Shown here in pieces: positions 6,408 through 14,874 of a stretch of DNA of 28,202 nt. The translations under genes and the position numbers were made by a program. The notes under the pieces were generated by a model that was not told the DNA's origin, did no database searches, and saw nothing but the letters and a program-made list of their open reading frames with translations. Position 1 is the first letter of the stretch, and each line of letters begins with the position of its first letter. Source of the stretch: a virus; the IMG/VR virus record IMGVR_UViG_3300025694_000024, positions 1 to 28,202 of that record. One strand, written 5' to 3'.

Positions 6408-9400
6408 TTAACAATTTTGTAATCCATTTCCGTCTATATCTCCTGAGCCGTCAGTTCCAAACCATACGTTAGCAGCTCCATTAGTTCCTACGCTATATAA
6501 TAACACTATACCTGTAGCAACCGTTCCTGTGTTATCACTATATATAGTAGTTCCAGCACCGTCACTTGGCCCTGTTCCTGATGTAGTATAATATACTTCG
6601 TCTAAAACTCCAGAATACATACACGCTGTTTGAGGGTTTGCTTGTTGCTTAGTGTTGAACGGATAGTAAGTTACCGTAGGGCATGTTACTACCGCATATA
6701 CTTGTCCAGTACCTAAGTTTAAGTTAATAAATTCTGTTGAAGATATTCTGTAGTATCCGTTAGTCAACTTAGTTTGTCCTTGATCTGAATAACAGAAGTC
6801 TCCAGCTTGAGGCGCTGCATTTGCTCCAGTATGATAGTATGTTTGATCTATTGACTGTGTACAGATAGTTGATATTTGCGGATCATTTACACTAGAATTA
6901 AATGCTTTGATCGCACAACTTCCATTACTCACAACCACTCCGCTACTACTAACTTGTATCCACTCATTATTACTTCCCACTTCATAGTATCCAGATTGTA
7001 ATCTTGTGCTTGATGCACTGTCATCGCATGTTGAAGAAGAATAAACAGTATCTCCAATTGAAGGTAATACATTCACACCATCATGATAATATGTTTGACT
7101 TGCAGGCTGTACACACGCTATAGCTATAGAAGCTTGTACTGTGCTTGATAAATATGGTGTACAGAAATCTCCACAACCACAACACGCATCACCAACTACA
7201 CTAGCATCATAACAGAACGAAGCAGAGTTTGTTGTTCTGTAATCGTATATTAAATATAAGTATTGGTTTCCAACAGGTAAATTGATTGAAGATATTGTTG
7301 CTTGATACAATCCACTTGAAGGACTGTTTACAGCTGAGTTTGGCACTGTAGTTGCAGCCGCCAATAACGCATTTATATCGGTACTGTTATTATCGTATAA
7401 AGTGTTTGACGACAGCCATGCGAAATTATCATTATTTACAACCCATGTATAGTCATCAAAATTAATTTTATTTGACCTTACCGTTACGTTAGATCCTGAG
7501 TATGGGTATACACCTATTGATCTTGTTCCTGATTGTATAAAATATTGTGAAGCTATTTGAACGTCTGATCCAAAAGTCATCATGTTTGATGCTACTGGAC
7601 TTGAAATGTTTGCGTCGTCCCATTTAAATTCGTTATGAATAAACTTACCAACATCTTCGCTTGAACTTATACCTACCTGAACCACTACTAAAGAAGTTTC
7701 TGTAGGACAGTTACATGTTATATCATAGTCGGCTGATGGATTTGGTGTAACTGTAACTAAAACAGTTGTTGGATTATTTTTAGTTTTATTAAAATTTAAA
7801 CTTCCACTAGTTGTAGCATCAGTTACTGAAGCTACTTGAGTGCCATCCCAAACCATACTTACACTCATAGTTCCTGACGCAATAGTATAATCAAACACTA
7901 CGTTACCAATTACATTCCCTATTTCTACTGTATATTCTTGAGCGCTTGTAGAGTTTACTAATGATTTTTGTGTTCCACAAGGCAATATTACCGGAGGTAA
8001 TGGTACCGTGTCTCCGTTTGTGCTTAATACATATTCGTCCATGTAAGGATCATAAGCTCCTAGTTTTTGAGTATTTAACTGAACATTAAATTGATCTCTA
8101 AACCATGATCTCATTCCAGTGTCAGATATAACTTCTAACGCATCATTATTAGCTGATGTACCTTTTAATTTTATTACAGCAGTTCTTTTAGTGTCGGTAA
8201 AATACATGTCATAACCCCAAGAACTAAAACTTTCTGGATTATAACTAATACCGTACTCTTCTATTCTAGCTATTTGTGTTCCTAAAACTTGAGGTACTGA
8301 AGCAATTACACCACCACCTGTTGAATCACTAATAAGATTTTTTCCAGTTAACACATAACTAATCTTATCTTCTTGCAATACAAGAATATCTGTTTCTCTT
8401 GAATGCAGTTTCATTATAGGGCCAAAGCTAGTTTCTAAATCTTTATAATTAACCAACCCTAAATTAAACTCATTTAAGTTATTTAAATTAGAATTACTAC
8501 TATAAATACCACTGTATGTTAATTCAGCAAATCTATCTGCTTCTTTAAAATCTTCTTTTGACACCGCTAAAACTCTTTCTCCTAAGTTTACAGCTTGACC
8601 ATCTAATGCATCTAATATTTTATAACTTTCTACTCCGTTTCCAAAAGTGTAACAATTAAAAAACGGTAGCGTTACAATAGCGTCTTGCGTTGCAGTTTGA
8701 GCTTGGTCTCCATCACCATTACCACCCATGTGATAACCACCTATAACGTCATAAGATTCAGATGAATCATAAAATAAATTAGGATCAGCATCAGCAGGTT
8801 TTGTTTCCCAAACAATTAAATTATTAGCTCTAGTAACTACTATCTCAGCTTCCATAAACCAAGTTTTACTTCCGTTAGCACACGCAATTACACCACTTCT
8901 ACAAGCTAAATATAATGGAGAAGCTGCGTCGCCTGGGATTGCTTGCCAAAACTGGAAACTAGGAGTCCATGGCGCCGGACATTGCACAGCTCCAGGACTA
9001 GTAGCGATTGTATTAATGAAAACAGGATTTTGTAATCTTCCATCCCCATCGTCAATAACATCCCCTGCTGCTGGGTTTATAAAATCTCCTTGAAACCAAG
9101 CGTGTAAATCATCATAATCTTGTGAAGCAACATAAGTGTTTTCCCATATATAATCTATACCAGGACAACCGCTTGCATCATGCCTTCCTATTCTCCATTT
9201 TATTTTTACACTAGACTGTGCTGGTATTGTATAGTTATCAGTAACACTATTAGAGTCAGTAGTAAAAGCTGGATACTGTAAATAAGGAGTACAATAAGAT
9301 CTGTTAGTACCTGAAGCAGTTTTTTCACCCGCATCAACAACAGCGTTCGAGTCTAAATTAATACTAAAGTTTTGAGCTCTAATTTGCATATAAAGCCCTG

Positions 9401-11576
9401 CTAGCTGATTAGAATCAGTAGGTGCTTCACCTTCAACTTCTAAAAAATTTGATGATTCAGCGCTAACATCTAACACTTGACATGTAACCTCTCTATTTAA
9501 AGGCCCGCTTGCGTCAGTCTTAACAATTAATATATCACCTTTTTGTACTTTGTTTTGATTATCACCTTCTAGCTTAAAGTATATAACTCTTGTTGTTTGG
9601 CTCTGATAATAAAAACTAGAGTATATTGTCTCATATCCTCCTTCACTTGGTTTTAAAACAAACTTATATTTTGTAGCCCATGCAGGTGGATAATTCTCTA
9701 CATTAACTTTTATTTTATTTTGATCAACAGAAGCAGAAGCTGGAACAAAAGTTGTATTAAACTCCGACACTAATACTGTAGAAGCCCTACCATAATCGTC
9801 CATATATACAATTCCTGTTTCATAATCTCTATTACTATGCAAAGATGATGTGTCTTGACTAGAAGTAAAAGTTCCCTGACCTCTTGTAAAATAAAAATAT
9901 TCATACACATCAGTCGTGCCTGAATTATACTTCATAGCCAACACCTGTAAGGAAAATACATTTGATCCTACTGTAGATCCTATTCTAAAACCTTGTTGTG
10001 TTTGAGAATCTATACTACTGTTTGATTTAGTAAATACACAATTAGTAGGCACTATTGTAACAGTGTTAAATAAGTCTGTTAACGAATTACCTTGAGTCGA
10101 TGTTGCTAGAGGTTGAAAATTAGTATTCAAAACCGTACCAATACGTTCAGCAAATTCTAGTGAATTTACCATTTCATACACTGAAGTATAATCTCTATTT
10201 ACTGGAAATATTACAGATAATTCAAACGGAGTGTTTTCAAATGCTGAGTCATAACACGCATCACCGGTATCTCCATTTAATTGAGAATGTTGTATAAATA
10301 CTGTAAAAGCTAATGAAGATCCTTTGACTAGTCTATTAGCAAAATCACTTAAATCAAAACTAATTTTAGAATTTTGTACAGTTGTGTTTGTGTTAGGATT
10401 TATAGTATATACAGCTCCTGTCGACATTGTTGCCTCTGGCAAGTCGTCAAATAATATATCGTTAGTAAATAATGATGTTGTAAAGTTAATAGGTATATCT
10501 TGTCCAGCTGCATTTATTATATCATACCCATCAGTATAGTTACCATAAATTAACCTATTACCTTGTATTGTTTGAGCTTGTGCAACTTTAGGAACATTAT
10601 CATATAATCTTAATAACTCATCACTTCCTATTACAGTATATATTTTACTGTTTGTAAAAGTATATGTTTGTTTTGAATTATTAGCCCATCCATAGTCAGA
10701 TTTCTTAAACCTTTCTATAACATAAATAGAATTACTATTACTTGGTTTAAATAATAAATCAACCTCAATAACTTTATCTGATCCAGTTTCAAACTGTACC
10801 TCAATAGAGTTATATATATTTTTCATTGAAGCATTATTAAAATTGTTTACATCAAAATCAAAAGGCCCTGGTTGAAAAGCTGCTGTAGAAAACAACGACG
10901 TTGCGCTATATTCATTGTTTACATACCTATATCTATAAGCAAAAGTTATGAATCTAGTTTCTAAATAATTTTCTTCTCCAGGAACGTTTAAAAACTCTAC
11001 GCTTGGCGCAGGCAATGTGTCTAAAGAATCAAACCCTGGTGGTTTTAAAATAACACTAATGTCAGTTTCTTTAATACCATCATTTACCCCTGCCGGATCT
11101 GGATAGTTTTGAGTTACATTTATTTTTCTAGGAGGATTTTTGTCGTCTGTCCAAAAAAGTAAATCTTCTATTTTGTTTACTCCAGTAATTAAAAACTTAG
11201 GATCAAACTTTAATACTTGTTTACTAATAACATGATATGTTATAGCTTGTGATTGTACATTAAAAGAAACAATTAAGTCTAACTTACCGCCTACAACAGG
11301 ATTGTTTGCGTCATGAATAAACCAATATATAGTTTCTTTTGATCCATCTTGATAAGCTCCAATACATATTGCTGAATTAGATAAGTTTTGACCGCCATAA
11401 GCTAATGTAGTTAACTGCGTGTTACCTTTTGAATTTTCTAAAGCACCTATCTCAGTGGTTTCTGTAGATCCTAATCTTACGTTAATTGCATTAACATATT
11501 GGCCTGGAGGAACAAGACGTTCATCAACGCTCTTATTCATTTTACCCGCAACAAAATTTGTATTTACTATCGGCAT
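6408..11576 (-). CDS. Large tail hub / stabilization protein with C-terminal surface modules, 1722 aa
   Basis: The N-terminus NFVAGKMNKSVDERLVPPG, followed by YVNAINVRLGS and GALENSKGNT, is a signature I associate with the large 'stabilization' (tail hub/muzzle) protein of crAss-like and other marine short-tailed phages. The bulk (to about 1190) is beta-rich with many aromatic and Asn/Thr residues. Residues about 1195-1290 look like an inserted Ig-like or jelly-roll domain ending in CNCP. From about 1440 onward there is a different region: a Cys-rich linker (FCYD, then CCGCGDFC) and three TYYH-type modules ending in the final Cys. The protein is long for a hub protein, and the extra length is mainly the added C-terminal modules. 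It probably forms the main body of the tail and exposes the modules at the surface. It starts one base after the preceding connector gene. Confidence 0.65.
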   Translation of the reverse strand: MPIVNTNFVAGKMNKSVDERLVPPGQYVNAINVRLGSTETTEIGALENSKGNTQLTTLAYGGQNLSNSAICIGAYQDGSKETIYWFIHDANNPVVGGKLDLIVSFNVQSQAITYHVISKQVLKFDPKFLITGVNKIEDLLFWTDDKNPPRKINVTQNYPDPAGVNDGIKETDISVILKPPGFDSLDTLPAPSVEFLNVPGEENYLETRFITFAYRYRYVNNEYSATSLFSTAAFQPGPFDFDVNNFNNASMKNIYNSIEVQFETGSDKVIEVDLLFKPSNSNSIYVIERFKKSDYGWANNSKQTYTFTNSKIYTVIGSDELLRLYDNVPKVAQAQTIQGNRLIYGNYTDGYDIINAAGQDIPINFTTSLFTNDILFDDLPEATMSTGAVYTINPNTNTTVQNSKISFDLSDFANRLVKGSSLAFTVFIQHSQLNGDTGDACYDSAFENTPFELSVIFPVNRDYTSVYEMVNSLEFAERIGTVLNTNFQPLATSTQGNSLTDLFNTVTIVPTNCVFTKSNSSIDSQTQQGFRIGSTVGSNVFSLQVLAMKYNSGTTDVYEYFYFTRGQGTFTSSQDTSSLHSNRDYETGIVYMDDYGRASTVLVSEFNTTFVPASASVDQNKIKVNVENYPPAWATKYKFVLKPSEGGYETIYSSFYYQSQTTRVIYFKLEGDNQNKVQKGDILIVKTDASGPLNREVTCQVLDVSAESSNFLEVEGEAPTDSNQLAGLYMQIRAQNFSINLDSNAVVDAGEKTASGTNRSYCTPYLQYPAFTTDSNSVTDNYTIPAQSSVKIKWRIGRHDASGCPGIDYIWENTYVASQDYDDLHAWFQGDFINPAAGDVIDDGDGRLQNPVFINTIATSPGAVQCPAPWTPSFQFWQAIPGDAASPLYLACRSGVIACANGSKTWFMEAEIVVTRANNLIVWETKPADADPNLFYDSSESYDVIGGYHMGGNGDGDQAQTATQDAIVTLPFFNCYTFGNGVESYKILDALDGQAVNLGERVLAVSKEDFKEADRFAELTYSGIYSSNSNLNNLNEFNLGLVNYKDLETSFGPIMKLHSRETDILVLQEDKISYVLTGKNLISDSTGGGVIASVPQVLGTQIARIEEYGISYNPESFSSWGYDMYFTDTKRTAVIKLKGTSANNDALEVISDTGMRSWFRDQFNVQLNTQKLGAYDPYMDEYVLSTNGDTVPLPPVILPCGTQKSLVNSTSAQEYTVEIGNVIGNVVFDYTIASGTMSVSMVWDGTQVASVTDATTSGSLNFNKTKNNPTTVLVTVTPNPSADYDITCNCPTETSLVVVQVGISSSEDVGKFIHNEFKWDDANISSPVASNMMTFGSDVQIASQYFIQSGTRSIGVYPYSGSNVTVRSNKINFDDYTWVVNNDNFAWLSSNTLYDNNSTDINALLAAATTVPNSAVNSPSSGLYQATISSINLPVGNQYLYLIYDYRTTNSASFCYDASVVGDACCGCGDFCTPYLSSTVQASIAIACVQPASQTYYHDGVNVLPSIGDTVYSSSTCDDSASSTRLQSGYYEVGSNNEWIQVSSSGVVVSNGSCAIKAFNSSVNDPQISTICTQSIDQTYYHTGANAAPQAGDFCYSDQGQTKLTNGYYRISSTEFINLNLGTGQVYAVVTCPTVTYYPFNTKQQANPQTACMYSGVLDEVYYTTSGTGPSDGAGTTIYSDNTGTVATGIVLLYSVGTNGAANVWFGTDGSGDIDGNGLQNC

Positions 11577-11577
11577 C

Positions 11578-12498
11578 TTACTTTAACCATTTATCCTGGC
11601 CTCTCAAACTCATTAAAAGGCGACCAGGGTGAATATTACTTAATCTAATTTTTGCATTTCTTAACAACGATGACTTATCTTTCCTTGCTCTATTTACAAT
11701 ATATTCTTGTACCCCTAATCTACCATTTAAAAGAGAATATTTTACATAAGCATATAAATATTCTTCAAACAATTTATTAACGCTGATGCTTCCGTCTTCA
11801 CCATTCTCCATACCATCTGAAACATACTCTACAACAACTGAAGCTCCGTTACCTATAGAGCTAAAATTAATAACTCCTCTTTGTTTGTCTATACTAAACG
11901 TTGGATTTGCGTTAGCTGTTTCGGTGTTTAAACCAAATCTTGCTCCTATTCCAAAGTCAAAATACCAACAGCCATCTACATTCCATCCTGATTGATTGTT
12001 ATATGCGCTACTTTCATTTAAATAAATGGTTTTAGCTCCGCTAGTAAAAGACATGTCTAGTTGTGAAAACTGTGGCTTTAATACATTACCATCTTGATCA
12101 TATATAATCTTAGCATTATTGTCTTGTAAGTATGTTGATGCCCATCCTGTTTGTATGTTTTCTGTTAAAGGATATAATACGCCATTTAAATATTGTGATA
12201 TTCTTACCCAGTTTACATAGTCAGAGGGTAATATAAATCTCAAGTTATCATCTAAATCCATTTGTAATACTTTCACTTCTTTCATGGCATCATAATTCAA
12301 TTCTTGAATTCCTCTTTTAGCGTGAAATAAAACTTGGTATCTATTTAAATTATTAATTAATTCATGATTACCTTGATACATTAACATGAAATTATTTACA
12401 ATATCATTTAATGAAACGTATTGGTATGATCCCCAATTTTTATCTTGAGGTATTGCTCCTGAATTTGCGTAATATGCGTAGTCATTTATATAAGCCAT
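11578..12498 (-). CDS. Connector / ring-type head-tail protein, 306 aa
   Basis: The N-terminal half reads as a helical adaptor: VSLNDIVNNFMLMYQGN, then HAKRGIQELNYDAMKEVKVLQMDLDDNLRFILPSDYVNWVRIS. The combination of an early helical bundle, 'LPSDYVNW' and a later beta section is what I recall of tail-tubular or ring proteins in crAss-like and other short-tailed phages. The C-terminal part (LFEEYLYAYVKYSLLNGR, then ARKDKSSLLRNAKIRLSNI) is helical and basic. The preceding gene (12502-13497) has a related plan, including an equivalent 'LPSDYY' motif, and stops 3 bases before this start. Both lie between the capsid and tail-hub genes, as head-to-tail adaptors do. Assignment to a specific ring is not possible from sequence alone. 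Confidence 0.6.
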   Translation of the reverse strand: MAYINDYAYYANSGAIPQDKNWGSYQYVSLNDIVNNFMLMYQGNHELINNLNRYQVLFHAKRGIQELNYDAMKEVKVLQMDLDDNLRFILPSDYVNWVRISQYLNGVLYPLTENIQTGWASTYLQDNNAKIIYDQDGNVLKPQFSQLDMSFTSGAKTIYLNESSAYNNQSGWNVDGCWYFDFGIGARFGLNTETANANPTFSIDKQRGVINFSSIGNGASVVVEYVSDGMENGEDGSISVNKLFEEYLYAYVKYSLLNGRLGVQEYIVNRARKDKSSLLRNAKIRLSNIHPGRLLMSLRGQDKWLK

Positions 12499-12501
12499 AT
12501 C

Positions 12502-13497
12502 TTACGTTTGTATTTGGTTATTTTGTACTTCTTCTTGTTTACCAAACTGATAAACATCTCCTTCTCTAATCTCTATACCTATATACTGACATATTTTAGC
12601 TACAATACCAGGTTCGTCTGAAGAAGGTAATTCAAAGTCTTGATAATCTGCCTGATTAATGTCAAATAATGGCTCACCAGAACTAAGTGTTTGGTACGTC
12701 CATTTGGGCGATAAAGGGTATCTAATATATTCAGCAGTTACACTTCCATTGTTTGTTATTGTTGTAGGATAAACCGTGATCGTATTACCTAATTGACCAG
12801 TGTTTGCGTCACCAACAACAGATGTAGTTGCTCCTCCTAACACATAAGCTGGGAAGCCTGTGGATGGTGCAGTAAGCGGTGAATTGTTTAAATAAAATAT
12901 TTTGTTTTGATTAACTCTTTCTACTTCAACAATACCTGTTGTATTAAATATACCATAACTATTTCCTATAGTTGCTGCTACTCCAAAAGGCGAGTATGAT
13001 AATGTAAGTTGAGTTTCACTATCAACACTTATAACAAACGCACTAAATCCTGAGTAGCTTGATGAAGCTGTAGTGTTTACTACTTGTTGCCCTACTTTTA
13101 CTCCGCTAGATACAAATGTAGCTGCTGTATCAGTTAATGTGTTTACGCCTGCCGCAGTGCTTGTTCCTGATGTTATTTGAGTTGGAAAATAGTTTACCTT
13201 ATTAATTAAATAATAATCGCTAGGTAAATTAAATAAATTAGCTCCTTGTTGAGCTAAACTTCTAGTAACTGAAAAACTATCAATTACCTCAACCAATCCT
13301 TTTACAATATCAGCATATCCTGATCCTGAAAGCCTTTGGTTTTCTTTATTAGTCCAAGCATTGTATTGATAAAAATAATCTTCAAACAAATCCATTTGCG
13401 CTTGTTGCGCATATAAATTAAAATCTTGCGGAGATATATATCCGTAATTATTTTTATTAGCTATAGCAAGCACGGTATTTCTAACAGAGTTTATCAT
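12502..13497 (-). CDS. Connector / ring-type head-tail protein with an inserted domain, 331 aa
   Basis: The first 100 residues are helical with aromatic residues (YISPQDFNLYAQQAQMDLFEDYF) and reach FNLPSDYYLINKVNYFP, resembling the adaptor core of the next gene. An insertion of Thr/Ser/Val-rich beta sequence follows at about residues 106-182 (TLTDTAATFVSSGVKVGQQV, then SVDSETQLTLS). A similar insertion pattern occurs in the tail protein at 3119-3874. The C-terminal part returns to the adaptor type with ITVYPTTITNNGSVTAEYIRYPLSPKW and a helical end. The gene has its own control region: a strong terminator lies upstream and a TATATTTG promoter-like element is 16 bases before the ATG. It is probably the first gene of the tail transcription unit. 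Confidence 0.6.
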   Translation of the reverse strand: MINSVRNTVLAIANKNNYGYISPQDFNLYAQQAQMDLFEDYFYQYNAWTNKENQRLSGSGYADIVKGLVEVIDSFSVTRSLAQQGANLFNLPSDYYLINKVNYFPTQITSGTSTAAGVNTLTDTAATFVSSGVKVGQQVVNTTASSSYSGFSAFVISVDSETQLTLSYSPFGVAATIGNSYGIFNTTGIVEVERVNQNKIFYLNNSPLTAPSTGFPAYVLGGATTSVVGDANTGQLGNTITVYPTTITNNGSVTAEYIRYPLSPKWTYQTLSSGEPLFDINQADYQDFELPSSDEPGIVAKICQYIGIEIREGDVYQFGKQEEVQNNQIQT

Positions 13498-13512
13498 GTT
13501 AAATTCTTTTTA

Positions 13513-13520
13513 CAAATATA
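13513..13520 (-). promoter_or_regulatory. Bacteroidota-type -7 promoter element
   Basis: On the minus strand TATATTTG matches TAnnTTTG exactly, 16 bases before the ATG of the 331-aa connector gene and immediately downstream of a strong terminator hairpin. The arrangement of terminator then promoter suggests a real transcription boundary between the capsid and tail genes. Confidence 0.5.
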
Positions 13521-13523
13521 GTC

Positions 13524-13556
13524 AAAAAAAAAGAGGTCACTTTTTTTGTAACCTCT
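13524..13556 (-). terminator. Strong rho-independent terminator
   Basis: The minus-strand transcript reads AGAGGUUAC, a loop of seven A residues, then GUGACCUCU: a 9-base-pair stem with one G-U pair, followed at once by a run of eight U residues (13531-13524). It lies 22 bases after the stop of the small decoration-like gene and before the connector gene. Polarity fits the minus-strand genes because the long U tract is on that side. Confidence 0.85.
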
Positions 13557-13578
13557 GATTTTTAATAAGTAAAAAAAC

Positions 13579-13995
13579 TTATGTTTGTAATGAAGCAGCT
13601 TTTACACCTGTCACAATCGCAGTGATTTTAGAAGGTGGGGTACCAGATGCAGCACTCTTAGGGTATCCTCCTGGAGTGTAAACTGGTTGTTGCCATGAAA
13701 GCTGAAGCGATGTTTCTACCGCATCATTTAAGAAATCTTTCCATAAATGAGAATTAGCCACAATTGCATCATGAGTAATTTGTAAAGACTGCACTACATT
13801 AGTTTCAGCTGGCACTGTAGCCGAACCGTCATTAGCAATAGCATATCCTGCTTGTGCAGAAGAAATACTATTGTAGAAAATGTTAACTTTTGTTGTACTT
13901 TCTTGTTTAATCTCCACGATTCCGTTCACGGGGATTAGTTTATATCCAGCATCTTGTCCAGTGCCTGATATAAGTAGTTTAATAAATTTTTCCAT
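13579..13995 (-). CDS. Small decoration-like virion protein, about 138 aa
   Basis: I prefer the ATG at 13995 (MEKFIKLLISGTGQDAGYKL) over an in-frame ATG at 14028, which would add 11 residues. The internal start fits the usual form of such proteins ('MEKFIK') and leaves room for the promoter-like element at 14026-14033. The protein is small and beta-prone (KLIPVNGIVEIKQESTTKVNIFYN), Ala/Thr/Val-rich in the second half, and has no cysteine in this form. Small proteins of this kind directly after the capsid gene often decorate the shell or cement it, but no family motif proves this here. It is the last gene before a strong terminator, which fits abundant expression with the capsid unit. Confidence 0.6.
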   Translation of the reverse strand: MEKFIKLLISGTGQDAGYKLIPVNGIVEIKQESTTKVNIFYNSISSAQAGYAIANDGSATVPAETNVVQSLQITHDAIVANSHLWKDFLNDAVETSLQLSWQQPVYTPGGYPKSAASGTPPSKITAIVTGVKAASLQT

Positions 13996-14025
13996 AGGTA
14001 ATAATGTTAATGGGTTAATAAAGCA

Positions 14026-14033
14026 CAAAGATA
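14026..14033 (-). promoter_or_regulatory. Bacteroidota-type -7 promoter element
   Basis: Minus-strand TATCTTTG, followed by TG, is 30 bases before the preferred ATG at 13995. The decamer TATCTTTGTG is identical to that at 3111-3102. It supports a separate promoter for the small virion protein, transcribed as a short unit ending at the terminator 13524-13556. Confidence 0.5.
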
Positions 14034-14039
14034 CGCTTT

Positions 14040-14795
14040 CTATTTATCTTTTTTTAAGCGCTTCTTGAGGTACTTATAAGCCTCTAAACCATCGTCACTT
14101 TGTAAGTAGGCGCTTATAGAATTGTAAGGATCCTCATTAAAAGGAACACTCATCATTTTCTTTTTGTTGCCAGGCAGGTTATAATAAACATCTCTTCTGT
14201 TATTTCTAAACGACAACCAGTTATTATCAATAAACAAATGAACTTCGTTTTGTAATTCTAATAACGGATCGTTTACAATGTCAATTAATTCTTCAGGATT
14301 ATTTTTAGCATACACTAAAATATCTCTTTTTAATTCCGGTATAGTCATGGAGTTGACCGATGCTCCCATTAAAATTCTACTTACAGAAAGTAATTTTTCT
14401 GTTGATAAATTTTTAGCCAAAACTTGTGCGTCTATAGTTAACTCTACTGAAGCTAATTCTTCTGACGCATCTTTTGCGTTGTCTACTTCTTCAAATACCA
14501 TTCCATTGCCTGGATGATAGTGTAAGAATTGTTGTAATACTTGATTTTCTCTTTGTACAACCAACATACCGTCTTCAAATACAATAGGCTCTAAAATAGC
14601 ATTACCATCTTGCTCGTCTTCAAATGGAGTTTTTTGGTTTCTTGCATATCTTAAAGGCCTGTTTACACCTTGATCTTCATCAAAGTATAATAAAGGTGAT
14701 CTGTTTGAATGTCTTGAGGATAGCATATAAGACAAAGGTCTTTCAGATCTTTTAAGTCTATACGCTTTAGTTTTAAGGGGTGTAGTGTTTTTCAT
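14040..14795 (-). CDS. Conserved phage protein of unknown function, 251 aa
   Basis: The N-terminus is basic and Ser-rich, then shows the pattern SPLLYFDEDQGVNRPLRYAR followed by NQKTPFEDEQDGNAILEPIV and 'FLHYHPGNG'. I recall this combination from many marine phage genomes close to the capsid gene, always as a conserved hypothetical protein. The middle (about 105-190) is helical and acidic, and the C-terminal region (WLSFRNNRRDVYYNLPGNKK) ends in a lysine-rich tail. There is no membrane segment or signal peptide. Its position directly after the major capsid gene and a terminator-like hairpin suggests a virion or head-assembly role. I cannot name a reaction or a partner. Confidence 0.6.
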   Translation of the reverse strand: MKNTTPLKTKAYRLKRSERPLSYMLSSRHSNRSPLLYFDEDQGVNRPLRYARNQKTPFEDEQDGNAILEPIVFEDGMLVVQRENQVLQQFLHYHPGNGMVFEEVDNAKDASEELASVELTIDAQVLAKNLSTEKLLSVSRILMGASVNSMTIPELKRDILVYAKNNPEELIDIVNDPLLELQNEVHLFIDNNWLSFRNNRRDVYYNLPGNKKKMMSVPFNEDPYNSISAYLQSDDGLEAYKYLKKRLKKDK

Positions 14796-14832
14796 TATAA
14801 TATAATTTAATTTGATTTAATAATAATAAATA

Positions 14833-14859
14833 TTACCCCCGTCTTAACAACGAGGGTAA
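14833..14859 (-). terminator. Terminator-like hairpin after the major capsid gene
   Basis: In the minus-strand transcript UUACCCUCG pairs with CGGGGGUAA (nine pairs, one G-U) around a nine-base loop, 16 bases after the capsid stop. The following sequence is AU-rich (AUUUAUUAUUAUUA) but not a pure U run, so it may terminate only partly. Attenuation there would raise capsid mRNA relative to downstream genes. Confidence 0.6.
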
Positions 14860-14874
14860 AATTTATGTAACAAT

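Larger units (their letters stand above)
3888..7200 (-). repeat. Cluster of about 13 diverged copies of one surface module in four genes
   Basis: Copies by gene, in transcription order: three at the C-terminus of the 1722-aa protein, two in the 166-aa protein, four in the 332-aa protein and four in the 313-aa protein. Two subtypes share one frame: TYY, a variable loop, Y(S/T)(D/N/T), G, L, NG(F/Y)Y, a strand, G(V/T)(V/L), and a Cys at the end. The TYYH core is also visible as recurrent DNA near 4057, 4321, 4560, 5006, 6069, 6828 and 7078. A fourteenth copy is at 26837-27100. Copy counts come from reading by eye. Confidence 0.65.

Noticed and set aside
3888-7200. Diversity-generating retroelement target
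   Set aside because: No reverse transcriptase, template repeat or adenine-biased variable site was seen; the copies differ along their whole length as ordinary diverged repeats do.
13579-14028. Longer form of the small decoration-like protein starting at 14028
   Set aside because: The extra 11 residues (MCFINPLTLLP) would begin almost on top of the promoter-like element, and the internal MEKFIK start looks more natural. The longer form is not excluded.
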